Shown here one piece after another: positions 1 through 10,870 of a stretch of 64,000 nt of DNA. Under the pieces are notes generated by a model, which did not search any database, was not told where the DNA came from, and saw only the letters and a list, made by a program, of their open reading frames with translations. The position numbers and the translations under genes are program-made. Numbering within the stretch: the stretch's first letter is position 1; each line of letters starts with the position of its first letter. The DNA is from Saksenaea vasiformis B4078 (lineage: Eukaryota; Mucoromycota; Mucoromycetes; Mucorales; Saksenaeaceae), in assembly GCA_000697055.1 (NCBI GenBank), contig JNDT01002255.1, positions 44,802 to 108,801 of the forward strand. The letters run 5' to 3'.

Positions 1-1324
1 ACGCGGTCTTCATACATATCCTTTGCAATCATCCGAGGATCAACATGACATAGCATTTGTTCTACCGTAGGGATGAATACAAACTGATTCTTCATCCAAG
101 CAAGCTATTGGATGGATACGTTACCTTCTGGATTATCTGTTCCCTTTGCTGCATGACCTGCATTCAGAGACGGAAACTGGCATAAGTATGATTCGGATTG
201 ATCGTCTTTCAGTACATTTGGCGTAAGTCCGAGCGGATAGTTGTGATATACATAGTTGTTTTCAGCGAGCGCCTTGTTGTAAACCTCCTTCACTTCACGA
301 CGCATACCCTCTTCCAAGACATCGTACATTGGTTTCATATCTTTAAGCTGGATAATCGCTGGCTCATACTTGGTGGTCTGTTTCCAATCTTCCAATCCGT
401 TTACAAAAAATGCTCCAGAGTCACCTCCTAACCACAAGACGTCAACAATTGGCACACGCATGGATGCCAAATACCTATGATCTTCCGGTATTTATGATCT
501 TTGATTGCCTTTATTACGCTTTCCGCTACATTATAACTGCAATAAACGTCCTTTTGGCGCCTTTCCACCATACGCTTGCTCTCAAATTCTGGGTTTTCCT
601 GTTCACACGCTAATATGCCACCTAAGCGAAGAAATATCAGCTAATGTTACACATTCCATGGGTTAAGCTACCTAATAGAATTCTTGATGGATAATAGTAC
701 CCAAATTTTTCAAAAACAGCTTGCAACGCTTGATATTTCTCGCTGTTGGTAATTTTCCTCAAACTTTCTTGAATAGCTTCCTTAAGATTGGCATTTGCTT
801 TGATATATTGGGAAGACGTATGCACCTGATTTCAACGTTGTAAACTATGCTGCTTGCGCGGTGTCCGTTAATAGCTTACTTCTGCGCAGGAAATATAAGA
901 AACGAGGCATCTTATTCGGTCGTTTGTAATGGAAGAACGGGCGTGCCTTCGGGAGCTACAGCAAATTTGGGCAGCAAGATCGTAGGCGAATGTTTCAGGA
1001 AAAAATTCGTGAAAGTTGTCATCAAGGAGCAATTCGTTCATCGTATTATCAGTTTCGAGAATCTTCGAACACGTATATTTCATGGACGGCTCATCGCTGG
1101 AGTATTCATGTATAAGTCCCAGGATACCTTCCTCTTCCCGTTCAAGATCTAACGCGGAACACTTGGCGACGTGTCCATCAAAATGGATACCATGTGTACA
1201 TCGATGGATAACTTCGCGCGTTATGGATTTACTGATCTCATTAGTGTCAGAGAGATACAAGTGAAAAAATGGGTTTACTCTACTACACTTGATGATAGAA
1301 GTTTTCGCGTGTTGTAGGAACCAT
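1..1324 (-). CDS. MACPF-like domain protein, 3' end outside window
   Basis: Uncharacterised fungal protein that resembles the MACPF-like domain found upstream of Sel1 or kinase modules in early-diverging fungi. Exons that keep frame: 880-1236, 672-825, 475-621 and 105-427. A likely first exon starts with ATG at 1324 (about 12 codons). Visible motifs are GIHFDGH, YYYPSRILLG and GGDSGAFFVNGLEDWKQTT, then a KDMKPMYDVLEE segment. It is a paralogue of the gene at 20490-22565: three corresponding exons are 357, 154 and 147 nt here against 354, 154 and 147 nt there. The frame reaches a stop at 105. Alternatively a GTAACG donor near 125 splices to 63 and continues off the left edge. No Sel1 repeats are visible. 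All splice sites look intact, so it is not an obvious pseudogene. The MACPF assignment rests on remembered family pattern, so the biochemical role is unproven. Confidence 0.6.
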
Positions 1325-2585
1325 CAAAAAGTGGGAAGAAGATGTTACAATGTCAGTTAAGATTTCGCCGAATTAACATTCGGATTGATACCGCTGCAGT
1401 TACACGGTGCTCATAGTACGCCCGCTTTGAACTCCAGACACTGCAGTGATATTACGTTGATTAGAATACCCCAGATCTTGCTAAAGATATCAGTAATTAG
1501 CAATGCTTTTGCGTTCAAGTGTTGTCTATATTACTATCTTTTCACTGTATATTGATGTTGTGCCGCAAGGCCATTTCACGCAGATCGTAAGGGAAGCAAT
1601 GGAAATGTACTACAGCAATACAAACAGCGTCGCAGCGCTAATACGTAATTAGCAGTGCAGCCATAACGTCAGGCCAAACTTTTTCTGAAAACAAAATCAG
1701 TTTTTTTCCCGCCATAAAGATACCACAGCAGAAGCTATGCGACAGTGGAAACCTTGGTAAATGGCCAGACGTGATATTGGCGGGGATTTTCAAGTAACCA
1801 CTTAGTTCTCTGATGAGTTTGTAAGACATTCTTCTGCGTTAGAGTTCTCGTTGAAGACTATTTATTAGATTTTTGCATCCCCAGGTCTCCAACCGTAGTC
1901 GACATGGATTCAGGGACTACTGGATACTGACTCTGCTCCATTCCAAAGTTTCCATGTGTTCCGAAAAATCTATTTAGAATCACAAGCAGGAATCTAGCAA
2001 TATCAAATGTCAAAATAAGTGAACTGCTGGATACCGGGGTTCTCCTGCTAGAACACTCCATATTGGTAGAATTCTCCATATTGGGACACACACAATGAAG
2101 GAGGCGGTGGCGGAGTTAGCGTGGTGTCACGAAATCTCAATGCTTTCTTCTGTACACAAATCACTTGTAAAAGTCAATAGACCAGTATCTCTAGGGGTCA
2201 GTGTAAATAAAGGAGGACCAGACAAAAAAAAGAAAACGAAGCTGTATTCTACACAGTCGGCTAAAGTAACGCAAGCGGACACAGATGGCTATCATAAAGT
2301 GAACAGTAAAAAAAGTGCAAATAGCAAATAGGAAGCTGAATGAAAAGGAATAGATGCAAAGGAACAAAGCGATCTAGCTACCTTAACAAAGAATTGCTTC
2401 AATTCCTGAGGTTCAGCGCAAAGATTGATAGAATCTCATTGGCTTCGTTCACCTCATAGATAGTAGTAGATGATTTACGCCTACTTCCTACGTGCAGCCG
2501 TTATTTAATAAAATTTGTATGGTCAATCCGGACTATTAACACTTCACAAGGAGCGATTTTCCGTCGAGGATCACTCTCTTATAAG
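1325..2585. other. Intergenic, no supported gene
   Basis: Short opposing open frames (1858-2091 minus, 2095-2331 plus) abut head to head but show no family motif or splice structure. I see no repeat copy or RNA gene. Treated as intergenic. Confidence 0.5.
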
Positions 2586-2788
2586 ATGGCAGGCATTCTT
2601 TCAAAGCTTCCTGTAACGGCAGCAAAATTGGGCTATGCCAAGGCGATTTTGACCATTGAGCTTAACAGCAATATGCATGTTCTTGTGAACTACAGCCTGC
2701 AAATTTTCCTTTAGGAGGGAGACACTTTACAGCCTATATTATTGATGGAATCGCCAAGAAATATAAGGAACATAGATTTGTTCGTTAA
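2586..2788 (+). CDS. Possible 39-aa two-exon small protein
   Basis: ATG at 2586 opens a short frame beginning MAGILSKLP. A GTAACG donor at 2613 and a TACAG acceptor ending at 2695 join it in phase 0 to an exon starting PANFPLGGRHFTAYI and ending KYKEHRFVR before TAA. Exons 2586-2612 and 2696-2788 give 40 codons including the stop. The basic tail and small size recall tiny mitochondrial inner-membrane subunits, but I do not recognise the family. Unspliced reading instead gives a roughly 45-aa frame. It lies just upstream of the mitochondrial ribosomal gene on the same strand. Tentative. Confidence 0.3.
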
Positions 2789-3025
2789 TGAACGCTAGAA
2801 AAGTGTTTATTCTCGTATAAAAACTACTATTCCAAGTAAAAACCAATAATCTGTTTCTCAAATCGTCGAAGCAAAAGTGTTCTGCTCTATTGGATTAAGC
2901 ACTATGACTACTGTATAGGAAACTTGTTTCGGTTAAATATTAATCCGAGAATCAAACATTGGGACCGGGACTGCTCCTACCAAACAGTGTCGTGTCGTAA
3001 ACAACCTTCTTTCTGTCTCCACAAC

Positions 3026-3646
3026 ATGCACCACGGCAAGCATATCCGCCGCTTGAACCGAACCTCGGCACATCGTCAGGCCATGCTGCGAAACCTAGTT
3101 TCCTCGCTCATTGAGCATGGCCGTATCGAAACTACACTTGCAAAGGCTAAGGAATTGCGACCTATTGCGGACAGCATGATCACCCTTGGCAAGAAGGGCG
3201 ATGTCAATGCTAAGCGTCAGGCATTGTCATATTTATATGTAAAATGCTAGAAATTTCAACGTTGAATCGTTCAATAACACATGACTTAGAGTCGCGATGT
3301 GACCGTACCAAAACTTTTTGGAGAGCTTGCTGAACGATTTGCTAATCGACAGGGCGGATACACACGAGTTCAGCGAATCGGCAGCCGTTACGGTGATAAC
3401 GCTCCTATGGCAGTAATTGAATATATTGACGGCCCTCACGACTTGAAAATGGAAACAGTTACCAAAATGCTGGCACGTACTCTTTCGGAGAAGCGCAAGG
3501 CTGGAGAGACCTCGCTCAAGGATCTTCTGGACGCAGGATTACCGGCATCAGTCGCACGTGATTTGAAAAAGCTGCAATTTTCACGTAGCATTGAAAGCAT
3601 TGAACAGGCTGTCGAAAAGGAGGTGGCAACACGGGCTAGTGCGTAA
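3026..3646 (+). CDS. MRPL17: Mitochondrial large-subunit ribosomal protein L17 (bL17m)
   Basis: Component of the mitochondrial 54S ribosomal subunit, homologous to bacterial L17. Exons 3026-3238 and 3290-3646, joined in phase 0 across a 51-nt intron, encode 189 aa. The N-terminal signature [20 protein letters not shown] and the following [17 protein letters not shown] block are diagnostic for L17. After the intron comes [14 protein letters not shown], then [15 protein letters not shown], which matches the conserved central part of the family. A fungal C-terminal extension of about 60 aa follows ([17 protein letters not shown] and on). The start at 3026 is the first Met of the L17 core, so no separate cleavable presequence is visible. 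Both exons keep frame and the motifs are intact, so identification is secure. Confidence 0.95.
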
Positions 3647-4303
3647 TAAATACAACATAGAGCATGAACAACCGCAGGTTTTAACAAGATATGTACAGAT
3701 GAGTGCGTGAGTGTATGTGTGTATGTGTAAAAAGAAAATGAATGAAGCGTGGTGATGATTGGCAGACTGTGAGGCTGTCTAGGTGGTGCTTCAGTGATCA
3801 GGATTTAGGGGGAGGCGGCACTTTCTAGGGCAATGACGCCTTTTCGGATTTTTGTTATGAAAGCACCAATGGAAACGTTATTCCCACTTTTGGTGTTGTA
3901 AATCAGACCTATTGTTGGAATACACTATCATACCCGAGCCTTCGCTGTGAGAAAAGAAAAGGAGAAAAAGAGGAAGGGAATTTGTTAACGTGTGCAAGGC
4001 GTTACATTTTTTATGATATACTGCCTCTCCGCTTTTTCGTTATTCAACTGACGAGAAGACATCCTATCCTTACCAAAACTTATCGATTTGCTTCAGTGGC
4101 ACGTATATTCATTTGAATGAGGAGTTGTCACATCCGTACCGCAGAACATTCCGCGACATCGTTAAAAACCATTCGTCTCTTTTAATACCAAATCGATCGA
4201 TTGCGAAAGCATTATAATAGAATGTCTTACGTCTTAAATATCATGCGCTTGAGAATATAAATAGAGCATGCCATAGAAATTGCAAACAGTGAGCTCATCT
4301 ATT
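3647..4303. other. Intergenic with TATA-like element
   Basis: A GT-rich tract (about 3702-3729) lies just after the L17 gene. A TATA-like AATATAAATAG at about 4253-4263 sits some 40 nt before the next ATG and is its likely core promoter. No coding signal seen. Confidence 0.5.
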
Positions 4304-4601
4304 ATGAAGACATCTGCCTTTCTCATCTTTCTTTCCGCCTTTGGCTGCGTGGTTTCGGCTCTACCTCACCATTTCGAATTCTCAGGACATGGCCATAACC
4401 GAGAGCATGGCGGCGATTACCAGATAGTAGAAAACGTGGGTAACAGAGGTGGAAGCCACGCCGGGTTGGTGAGTAACTTGGTTCCACCTATTGTTCTCTC
4501 ATCTAACGTTAACACGATAGCTGGGCGGTATCTTGGGCGGAGGCATCTTGAACGATAACGAGCAGAGCATCGAAATTGTGCAATCTAGTCGACATCATTG
4601 A
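4304..4601 (+). CDS. Small secreted protein, 81 aa
   Basis: Unrecognised small secreted protein. Exons 4304-4468 and 4521-4601 join in phase 0 across a 52-nt intron (GTGAGT...GATAG) and give 81 aa ending in a His-His tail. The N-terminus MKTSAFLIFLSAFGCVVSA is a clear signal peptide with likely cleavage after VSA. The mature part is His/Gly-rich (HGHNREHGGD) and carries a Gly/Ile/Leu run (LLGGILGGGIL) spanning the splice junction. Without splicing the frame ends in an unrelated RYLGRRHLER tail, so the Gly-rich continuation supports the intron. There are no cysteines in the mature region, so it is not a hydrophobin or a Cys-rich effector. A TATA box lies about 40 nt upstream. Function unknown. 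Confidence 0.65.
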
Positions 4602-4721
4602 ACACTCTCTTTTCTTTCAAAATTAAATCATTTTGTTTTGAGCAACTGTGTGCCATTGTTTATAAATAAATAACTTTTTTTCTTTGCCTATGTAATATAC
4701 AACTAGTCAAGCAACTTAACA

Positions 4722-6093
4722 TCAAGCCTTGTCTTCTTCTATCATCCACCAATCTGGCAAAAATGGTCGCACTTGCACGTCATCCGCTCCGGATACAATA
4801 AACGTGATATCCTCTCCTGCAGCGCACTTTTGAACATGCTCTAGACGCATCAGTGCAAGACCTATGTTGTGAATACCGGAGCATAATTTGCCAACACCTC
4901 GCTTGCTCGATCCACCAGCAAGCTTAACTTCCATATGCGGTTCGAGAGACCATACCGCTTTGCGATCAACGTTTTGCGATGTGGGGATACTAAAGAAAAG
5001 ATGTTCACCAAAAAATGTTACGAACGTCACTTTCTCCTTACTCTTCTCCTTTCTTATAAATGTGGACCGGAACAATACGTTTGCGAACTACACCCGTGTG
5101 GTATGTTCGAATCGTAAGTTCCTGGCCAATATAACAACCCTTCCTAAAGTCAACTACAATCGCTATTAGCATACCAATTATTTTTCCGAGTCCTATTTTA
5201 CCCCCATTCATGTAATCAAAATTGGATTCCAGCGGAAGCGATTGCTCGGGCCATAAATCAGCTGTGCCTTCTGGTACACCATGGAGAATTCTTCTCACCG
5301 TGTATTCGGATGAAGGAAGCTCTTGAAAATCACCAGAAGGCAAAACGCTGGTGATATCTAGCACGGTATTAGTTTGTTCGCTGGAAAGCCATTGTATCTT
5401 ACCTTCATCATGTCTTAGCACCGCTCGATAGCCTAGACCTGGAAGTCGCGGGTCATGCGAGCCAATGTCAGAAATTCGCTTATCTTTCTTCACGAGCTCT
5501 AGATTAGCAGCAGGTGGCACGGATGCATGGCCCCAAATATTCCATAATGAATACTCTTCCGTTGCGTCCCGAATTTTGACTTTGGAGCGGAGCACATATC
5601 GCTTCAGGTGCTTCAGAATGGAGGGAGTAATAGCCGTAGGTACATCCATGACGAATTTCGGGTGTACAAAGTTTACGCCAACATTGACAGGGTAAATAAA
5701 TGCGTCGAAGAGCATACGACCCTACAGTCTGATAAATGCCCAATTCTTCTCCAATGGCTGGACAGTACCTGGGGAGTCAGGAAGGCCGTGAAAAACCCGT
5801 CGCCTCCCGCCGATATAAGTGGCATATGATTTGTAATGAGACCCTGTAGAAATTTGGCCGTGTCGGGTCCCTCAAGCTCCAACACGCTGCGATCGGGAAT
5901 GCGCGCATAACGGTCGCCTTTGTGCAGTTCGTCCTTCTCTTGGAAATGCGACGCTGAATTCGTTACAAATGAACGACGAGCAAAAGCTACACATGTCCTA
6001 AGTCTGTGCTGGTCATGCAAAGAACGCTCTCCACCTACAAGGGATAACGGTAGCGTGTTTGACGCCGAAAAGTCTCGAACATCGAGCCAACAT
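4722..6093 (-). CDS. IBA57: IBA57-like Fe-S assembly factor, mitochondrial (CAF17/YgfZ family)
   Basis: Folate-binding GcvT-like protein acting with ISA1/ISA2 late in mitochondrial [4Fe-4S] cluster assembly (known for the family). Five exons: 6039-6093, 5769-5986, 5202-5721, 5042-5162 and 4722-4989, totalling 393 aa with every junction in frame. The first exon begins MLARCSRLFGVKHATV, Arg-rich and free of acidic residues, a plausible mitochondrial presequence. Next come VLELEGPDTAKFLQGLITNH and FLTPQGRMLFDAFIYP, where the exon 2/3 junction rebuilds the family's PQGR motif. The hallmark KGCYIGQELT sits near residue 270. The C-terminal beta domain ends RPFLPDWWMIEEDKA. The third intron (5163-5201) is only 39 nt and has no in-frame stop; removing it restores the expected spacing before the hallmark. 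Strong call. Confidence 0.92.
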
Positions 6094-6690
6094 GACGGGA
6101 AACGATGTGCTGTGTTCCTATCGCGGAAGCATACGGTCACATACTGAATTTCATCGGGTATTCAAATTGCAACGGTTAAGCTTACGAATCCTCTCATAAC
6201 ATCTACCGGGTCCTATTGTTTCTCGCCTGTGGCAATCAACGTAAATACAATTGCAGCAAAAAGACAATATCACCCTTTTCTTACCTGTTATGGTTATACG
6301 TCTCTGCATGCAAGGATCATGGGAAGTACAAAGAATGGCAAAGCTTTTGTGTATTTCCGCCACTGCAACTTGTCCACAAGTGTACAACCATAATACCGTT
6401 TCTCATCTAGTGTGTGCTTCCAGACGACCTTTGGTTCCGAAGAAAAATCCACATCCCAGTTTCACTAGGCATAAGACGTAAAGACGTTAAGATTCTATGC
6501 CGTGTTCTTGGTGATGCACCGCTCGGCCGCACTGCGCACCGTTAGACCTTATATTACGCTTTTGGGGATCGATATATACTTTCAGGTTGAACAAGCATCC
6601 TATTAGTAAATTTATCAATGGTATTTGGATCGACATGTAACGCACCATCAAACCGTCCTAATTGACTGGAGCACTTGTGCTGTATATTGA
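6094..6690. other. Intergenic, nothing recognised
   Basis: Upstream of IBA57 on its strand. Only short shadow-like frames are open and no motif or repeat was recognised. Confidence 0.4.
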
Positions 6691-7090
6691 ATGATATTTT
6701 AGGCTGTTCCAAAATAAATCATGCGTCCATGAAGAATCAAATCCGCTAGAAAGGGAGACGAATATGAGATCATTAATTCATGAATTAGCAACAAAATCTT
6801 ACACTACTAGTATTAACTTAGTCCCCAGATGAATACAGAATATATTCGAGTAACATAAACGTTCATTCGCGGCCAGTAAAAGAAATATGCTTTGATGTCA
6901 ATTTACCTACTCTCACAAAGGGCGTTCCTGGCCTTCAGTAAGGGCCTCCCCGCCCCTTGACCGGTAGGAACGGCGAGTTGGCCTGGATCCTGTTTACCGT
7001 TTAACAACCACGGGTCTAAGCAGTAGACCAAAAGACCTGAATAGTCTGTACGTATAGCCAATCCCAGTACGTACTAGGGCACCATAAAGA
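6690..7090 (+). repeat. Dispersed repeat, copy D (diverged)
   Basis: Contains the family's left arm (AATCATGCGTCCATGAAG), the right arm (ATATTCGAGTAACATAAACG) and the shared TTCATTCGCGG...ATGCTTTGATGTC block, followed by a GC-rich core with CCGCCCCTTGACCGG. Compared by eye with the copies at 14 and 25 kb. Ends are approximate. Confidence 0.6.
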
Positions 7091-7421
7091 AAACAGTGTT
7101 GAAGAATAAAAAAATGATTCCTGCATCCACCTTATGGATTTGTTTACGCCTTCTGATAGTTGTCGATGAGACGACGAGCAGCTCCAATGCAAAAATTCAG
7201 TTTATTCAGGCGTGAACTGTCCATTTGAAACTCACGCTAGATAATTTAAAGCTGGCGCGAGATGCTGTAAGTACCGTTAGAATCAGATATACACTTTAAC
7301 AAATTACGTGGCATTATCATGCGCCGCTAAAGATAACGTTTTCCCTTATTGCGAAAATTGAACTTTCTTCCCGTCGTACTAGAATGAGATTCGTCGCTTT
7401 TCTCGGCTGTGTTTCACTCTT
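7091..7421. other. Upstream region of the nucleoside transporter
   Basis: No gene or repeat recognised between repeat copy D and the transporter start. Confidence 0.4.
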
Positions 7422-8952
7422 ATGTACAAGCTTTACAGAAAACTAATAGCACATCATCGCAATGATGTTGAGGACTCAGCGGAGGAATGCTTACTGACAG
7501 ATGCTAATGATGCAGATGCGCAAGATACTTTTCATCTCGTCTATTGGGTAAAGAAATGCGATTACATGTAGTGAATGACCAAACTTCTTCAGTTATTCTT
7601 GTTCTATGGCATTTCTACACTGATGCCTTGGAATGGTACTGCGCTTCATTGTATGCGTATAACTTAAACTTTGATCATTGCACGATTAGTTTTCATCACC
7701 GCCTCGGAATACTTTGCTCAACGCTTCTCCGGATCACCCGTTGAGGATACCTTTGAGAATTACTTTGCCGCCTCCTTTACAATCACTGGCTTGTTAGCCT
7801 ATGCTTTTCTGCTGCATTTGCAAAGTCGGGTACTGGATCATGTGTTGCCTTTATCCTATCTGACATCGCATTTCAAGTATTCAGGGTTTTATATTGATGT
7901 AACTGTACCAGCAACGGCAAACTCGATTGTGTACACCCTTCTCCTTCTAAGCGTCATTTTCTGGAAGGGTGATGCAACCCATTACTTTTACGTCGTCGTT
8001 ACTCTGCTGGCATTGACGGCAATAACAAGCAGCATCTTCCAGAACGCAGTTTTCGTTGACGCAAGCCGGTTTCCACCAAAATATATACAAGCTGTTGTGA
8101 GGTAAATCGTCAGAATACGGTACAATAGCTCATTAACTTGTAGTGGACAAGGTAAAGGCCTTTGACATATATACCACTGCATTAATGGAGTGATTCGGGT
8201 CAGGCGTTGCTGGTGTTATTGTTGCGTTATCGTCTGTTCTCAGTATACTTGCGGGCTCCTCGCAAGGCGATCTCACCAGATCATCTTTGCTGTACTTTTT
8301 ATTTGCCATAGTGGCCTCTGTGGCCACATTGATGTCTCGATTTCTGTTAATGCGTCAACCTTTTTACATCCAGCGTTCGAAAACAAACCGCACTCAGACA
8401 GGTAGGACGGAGGTGCATCATCTAAACTTCAAGAAAGTAGTGAGCCATTCGGCCGGTTACTTCTTTTCCATCTGGTATATGTGCGTTGTTACGCTCAGTG
8501 TTTTCCCATCCATCACGGCGTTAATCAAACCAGTATCGACTTCATCACACCGCCTGGAAGGACATACGTTTGTTGCGCTGCACTTTCTATTATTCAATGT
8601 CGGCGATCTACTAGGGAGAATACAGCCAATTTTCCGCATATCCGATGCAAAGTACCTCATTTTGCTTTCACTTGCTCGTACCGCATTTGTTCCCTGTTTT
8701 CTGATGTGCAACATATCCGTACAGAACCGTCAGCAGCCAGTTATGATATATAGCGATGGTGTTTACTTATTCCTGGTATGGTTATTTGGCTTGACCAATG
8801 GAGTAGTCAATAGCTCAGCAATGATGGCTGCGCCAAAACGCGTGACCGATTCGGATGAACAATCGTTTATTGGGAGCATTATGAACTTTGCCATCTTGAC
8901 AGGGTTGGCGACGGGCGGGCTGGTTAGCTTCGGTGTCCGTAGAATTGTGTGA
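7422..8952 (+). CDS. Equilibrative nucleoside transporter (ENT/SLC29 family)
   Basis: Integral membrane carrier that moves nucleosides or nucleobases down their gradient. Exons 7422-7547, 7593-7635, 7690-8101, 8144-8151 and 8204-8952 sum to 404 codons (403 aa). TM1 carries FYGISTLMPWN, the family's PWN signature, followed by ITASEYFAQRF. The second signature AVVSGQGVAG is rebuilt only if the 8-nt exon 8144-8151 is included. Several hydrophobic helices follow, for example VIVALSSVLSILAG and LLFNVGDLLGR, the latter a conserved GD-x2-GR-like motif. The C-terminal block includes FGLTNGVVNSSAMMAAPKRV and GLATGGLVSFGVR. An acidic cytosolic N-terminus of about 42 aa precedes TM1. Length is within the family's usual 400-480 aa. 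Substrate cannot be told from sequence. Confidence 0.92.
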
Positions 8953-9964
8953 CAACCACAACTCAGGTTTTAGAATCGGAGCCGTTAAATAAAAAATTGA
9001 TCGGGGACCTAGAAGATCTTTACCTGATCGTAAGTATCTGTGCGGCTACTTACGAAAAACTTAAGTGTTACTCGCGAATTGTTTTTATGAATTTGTTTGA
9101 GTGTCAAACTAGGTTGAGAGAAACTGAATGTCTTAGCGCCCTATTTCTGTAACTTGTTTTACCACAGTTACGGAAGGGCTGGTGATTCTTACAGAATTTA
9201 CTCTAAACCTTTCTTATGGAAATAAGTAAATGAAAAATTGTTACACAATTCAAGTATCAAAAAGATGTGATCCTCGATGCCTGAATGATCATATCACAAG
9301 AAGAATACGTTCGGAGTATGCTCCCTTTTTCTGTTGTGGCTTGTAATATTGCCATTGGATAGCCTAGGGGTCGTTCTCAACCCCCTATAGCGGTACTTCC
9401 GCATGTGTTGGTTGTCTGAGATCGTTGCTTAGCAGCTTCATAAAAATGAATTTACTCGTTGGGAAGTTCTTGTGCTGTATTATTGCCCGTGATCTCGTTG
9501 TCATACACAAGAATTTGAGCAACGATTCCGTAAGTCACGTAATCGGAGTCTCGCATACACTCCGCATTTCGACTACTTTAGCGCTGTTGCGATAGTACTT
9601 CGTTCCTTTCCATTTCGTTGGTGTGAAATTCTACACCCTTGTTCGCGAGGATGAGATCCATGCAGCGATCGAAGCTGCACATATGCATTTTTAGTACCGT
9701 TAACGCGTGCGTTCAGTCTGAAAAGATCACGTTACGGATATTGGATTTGATCGATTGGAGAAAGGCAACTGTCGCCAGCTTTAAAAGTATTTGAAGGAGA
9801 TCGAGTCATGTTGTGAAAAGAGAATGGTGAATACGATTAATTTGGCAGCTTACAAAGAGCCTGGGGCTGTTCTTCATCGCGCGGAGGTCTTCCGATTAAA
9901 CTTGCTATAGAGAAATATATAATTTGGAATCCACCTTTGCGTCAGATAAACATTATGAGGCGTA
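8953..9964. other. Intergenic, about 1 kb
   Basis: Beyond the 3' end of the transporter. Only short frames, no motif and no recognised repeat unit. Confidence 0.4.
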
Positions 9965-10870
9965 CAAGTTGAATAAATTTAGCGCTGGAAAGTGATGCGT
10001 CTTGGCGTGAAGAAGTGGTTCATTTGCGTTAATCCAAGAAATAGTTCGCGCCTGGGTAACCTCAGTTTTGCATTAAAGTGCTTCAATGGCGGTTTCTCAG
10101 TACTAAATCGGAAGCAGTAAAAATGTCTCAAGGCAAGGAAAATGTTCCATGGAAGCAAGAACATTTATTTTTGCATTGAAGTACTTCAGTGATCGGTTTC
10201 CCCATATTCTGTCGGAAAGCAGTGAAAATGTCTCAAGACAAGCAAAGGTTTCATCCAAAAATGATTCGTATTTAAAGGCACGGATGAACCATTTTTTAAA
10301 TTCTTTGGCTCTGTTTTTCAAGAAGGTATCCCCGGTAAGGATGTCAATTTATATACATACAGGATTATTCATGTTTTTATGTCTATTCTTTAGTCTGCAT
10401 GACCTCTGTCCTGAAGCGTCCTGGCTGTGGTGTAGCCCATTGTTCACCACCAGGTAAGCAAGTATTATCGCAAACTGGGTTATCCAACTTCCGCAACAGA
10501 ACCTCGCCAGACGTTGTATCGCTTCAAGTCCTCTGCACAGCATCAAGACCTAAACTGGCATTTATGTCAGTATAATCTCTCCTGCCCCTCCATCGCGTCA
10601 GATGCGGGGCAGGCTGCTGTCATTGGACAGCTATGCCCTTCGGGGGTTAAGTGAATTGGCACCAAAGGATCTTCCATTTAATAACCGTGAGTGAATTTTT
10701 ATGCTGCTCGAATAAATTTTGCGTCCATCTGAGGACCAAGTTGATGTAAGTGGAGTATTACTTTGTCGCCAATTTATATACTGATAACCGCCTATTTCAT
10801 CCCTTCCTCAGCGCAAACCTGGCCCTTGATGGAGCAAGATTTACATAGAGTAGCGTAAAGATGCATTCAA
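9965..10870 (-). repeat. Dispersed repeat, copy A (long, reversed)
   Basis: Reversed relative to the copies at 14 and 25 kb. The left part (TTGAATAAATTTAGCGC... and GTGGTTCATTTGCGTTAATCCA) is the reverse complement of the right end of copy B. The right part (CTGCTCGAATAAATTTTGCG...ATATACTGATAACCGCC...GTAGCGTAAA) is the reverse complement of copy B's left part. The core holds the GC-rich GCCCTTCGGGGG stretch near 10633. It also contains an internal tandem duplication (10065-10255), listed separately. Confidence 0.7.
10065..10255. repeat. Direct duplication of about 80 bp inside copy A
   Basis: Two similar segments, about 10065-10145 and 10170-10250, share TTTTGCATT(A/G)AAGT(G/A)CTTCA, a following CGGTTTC, and GCAGT(A/G)AAAATGTCTCAAG. 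Period is about 105 bp. Not seen in copies B or C. Confidence 0.7.

Noticed and set aside
105..470. Minus frame read as a complete 121-aa protein starting at 470
   Set aside because: Its first 14 residues are intron; the exon starts at 427 and joins upstream exons as in the paralogue at 21394.
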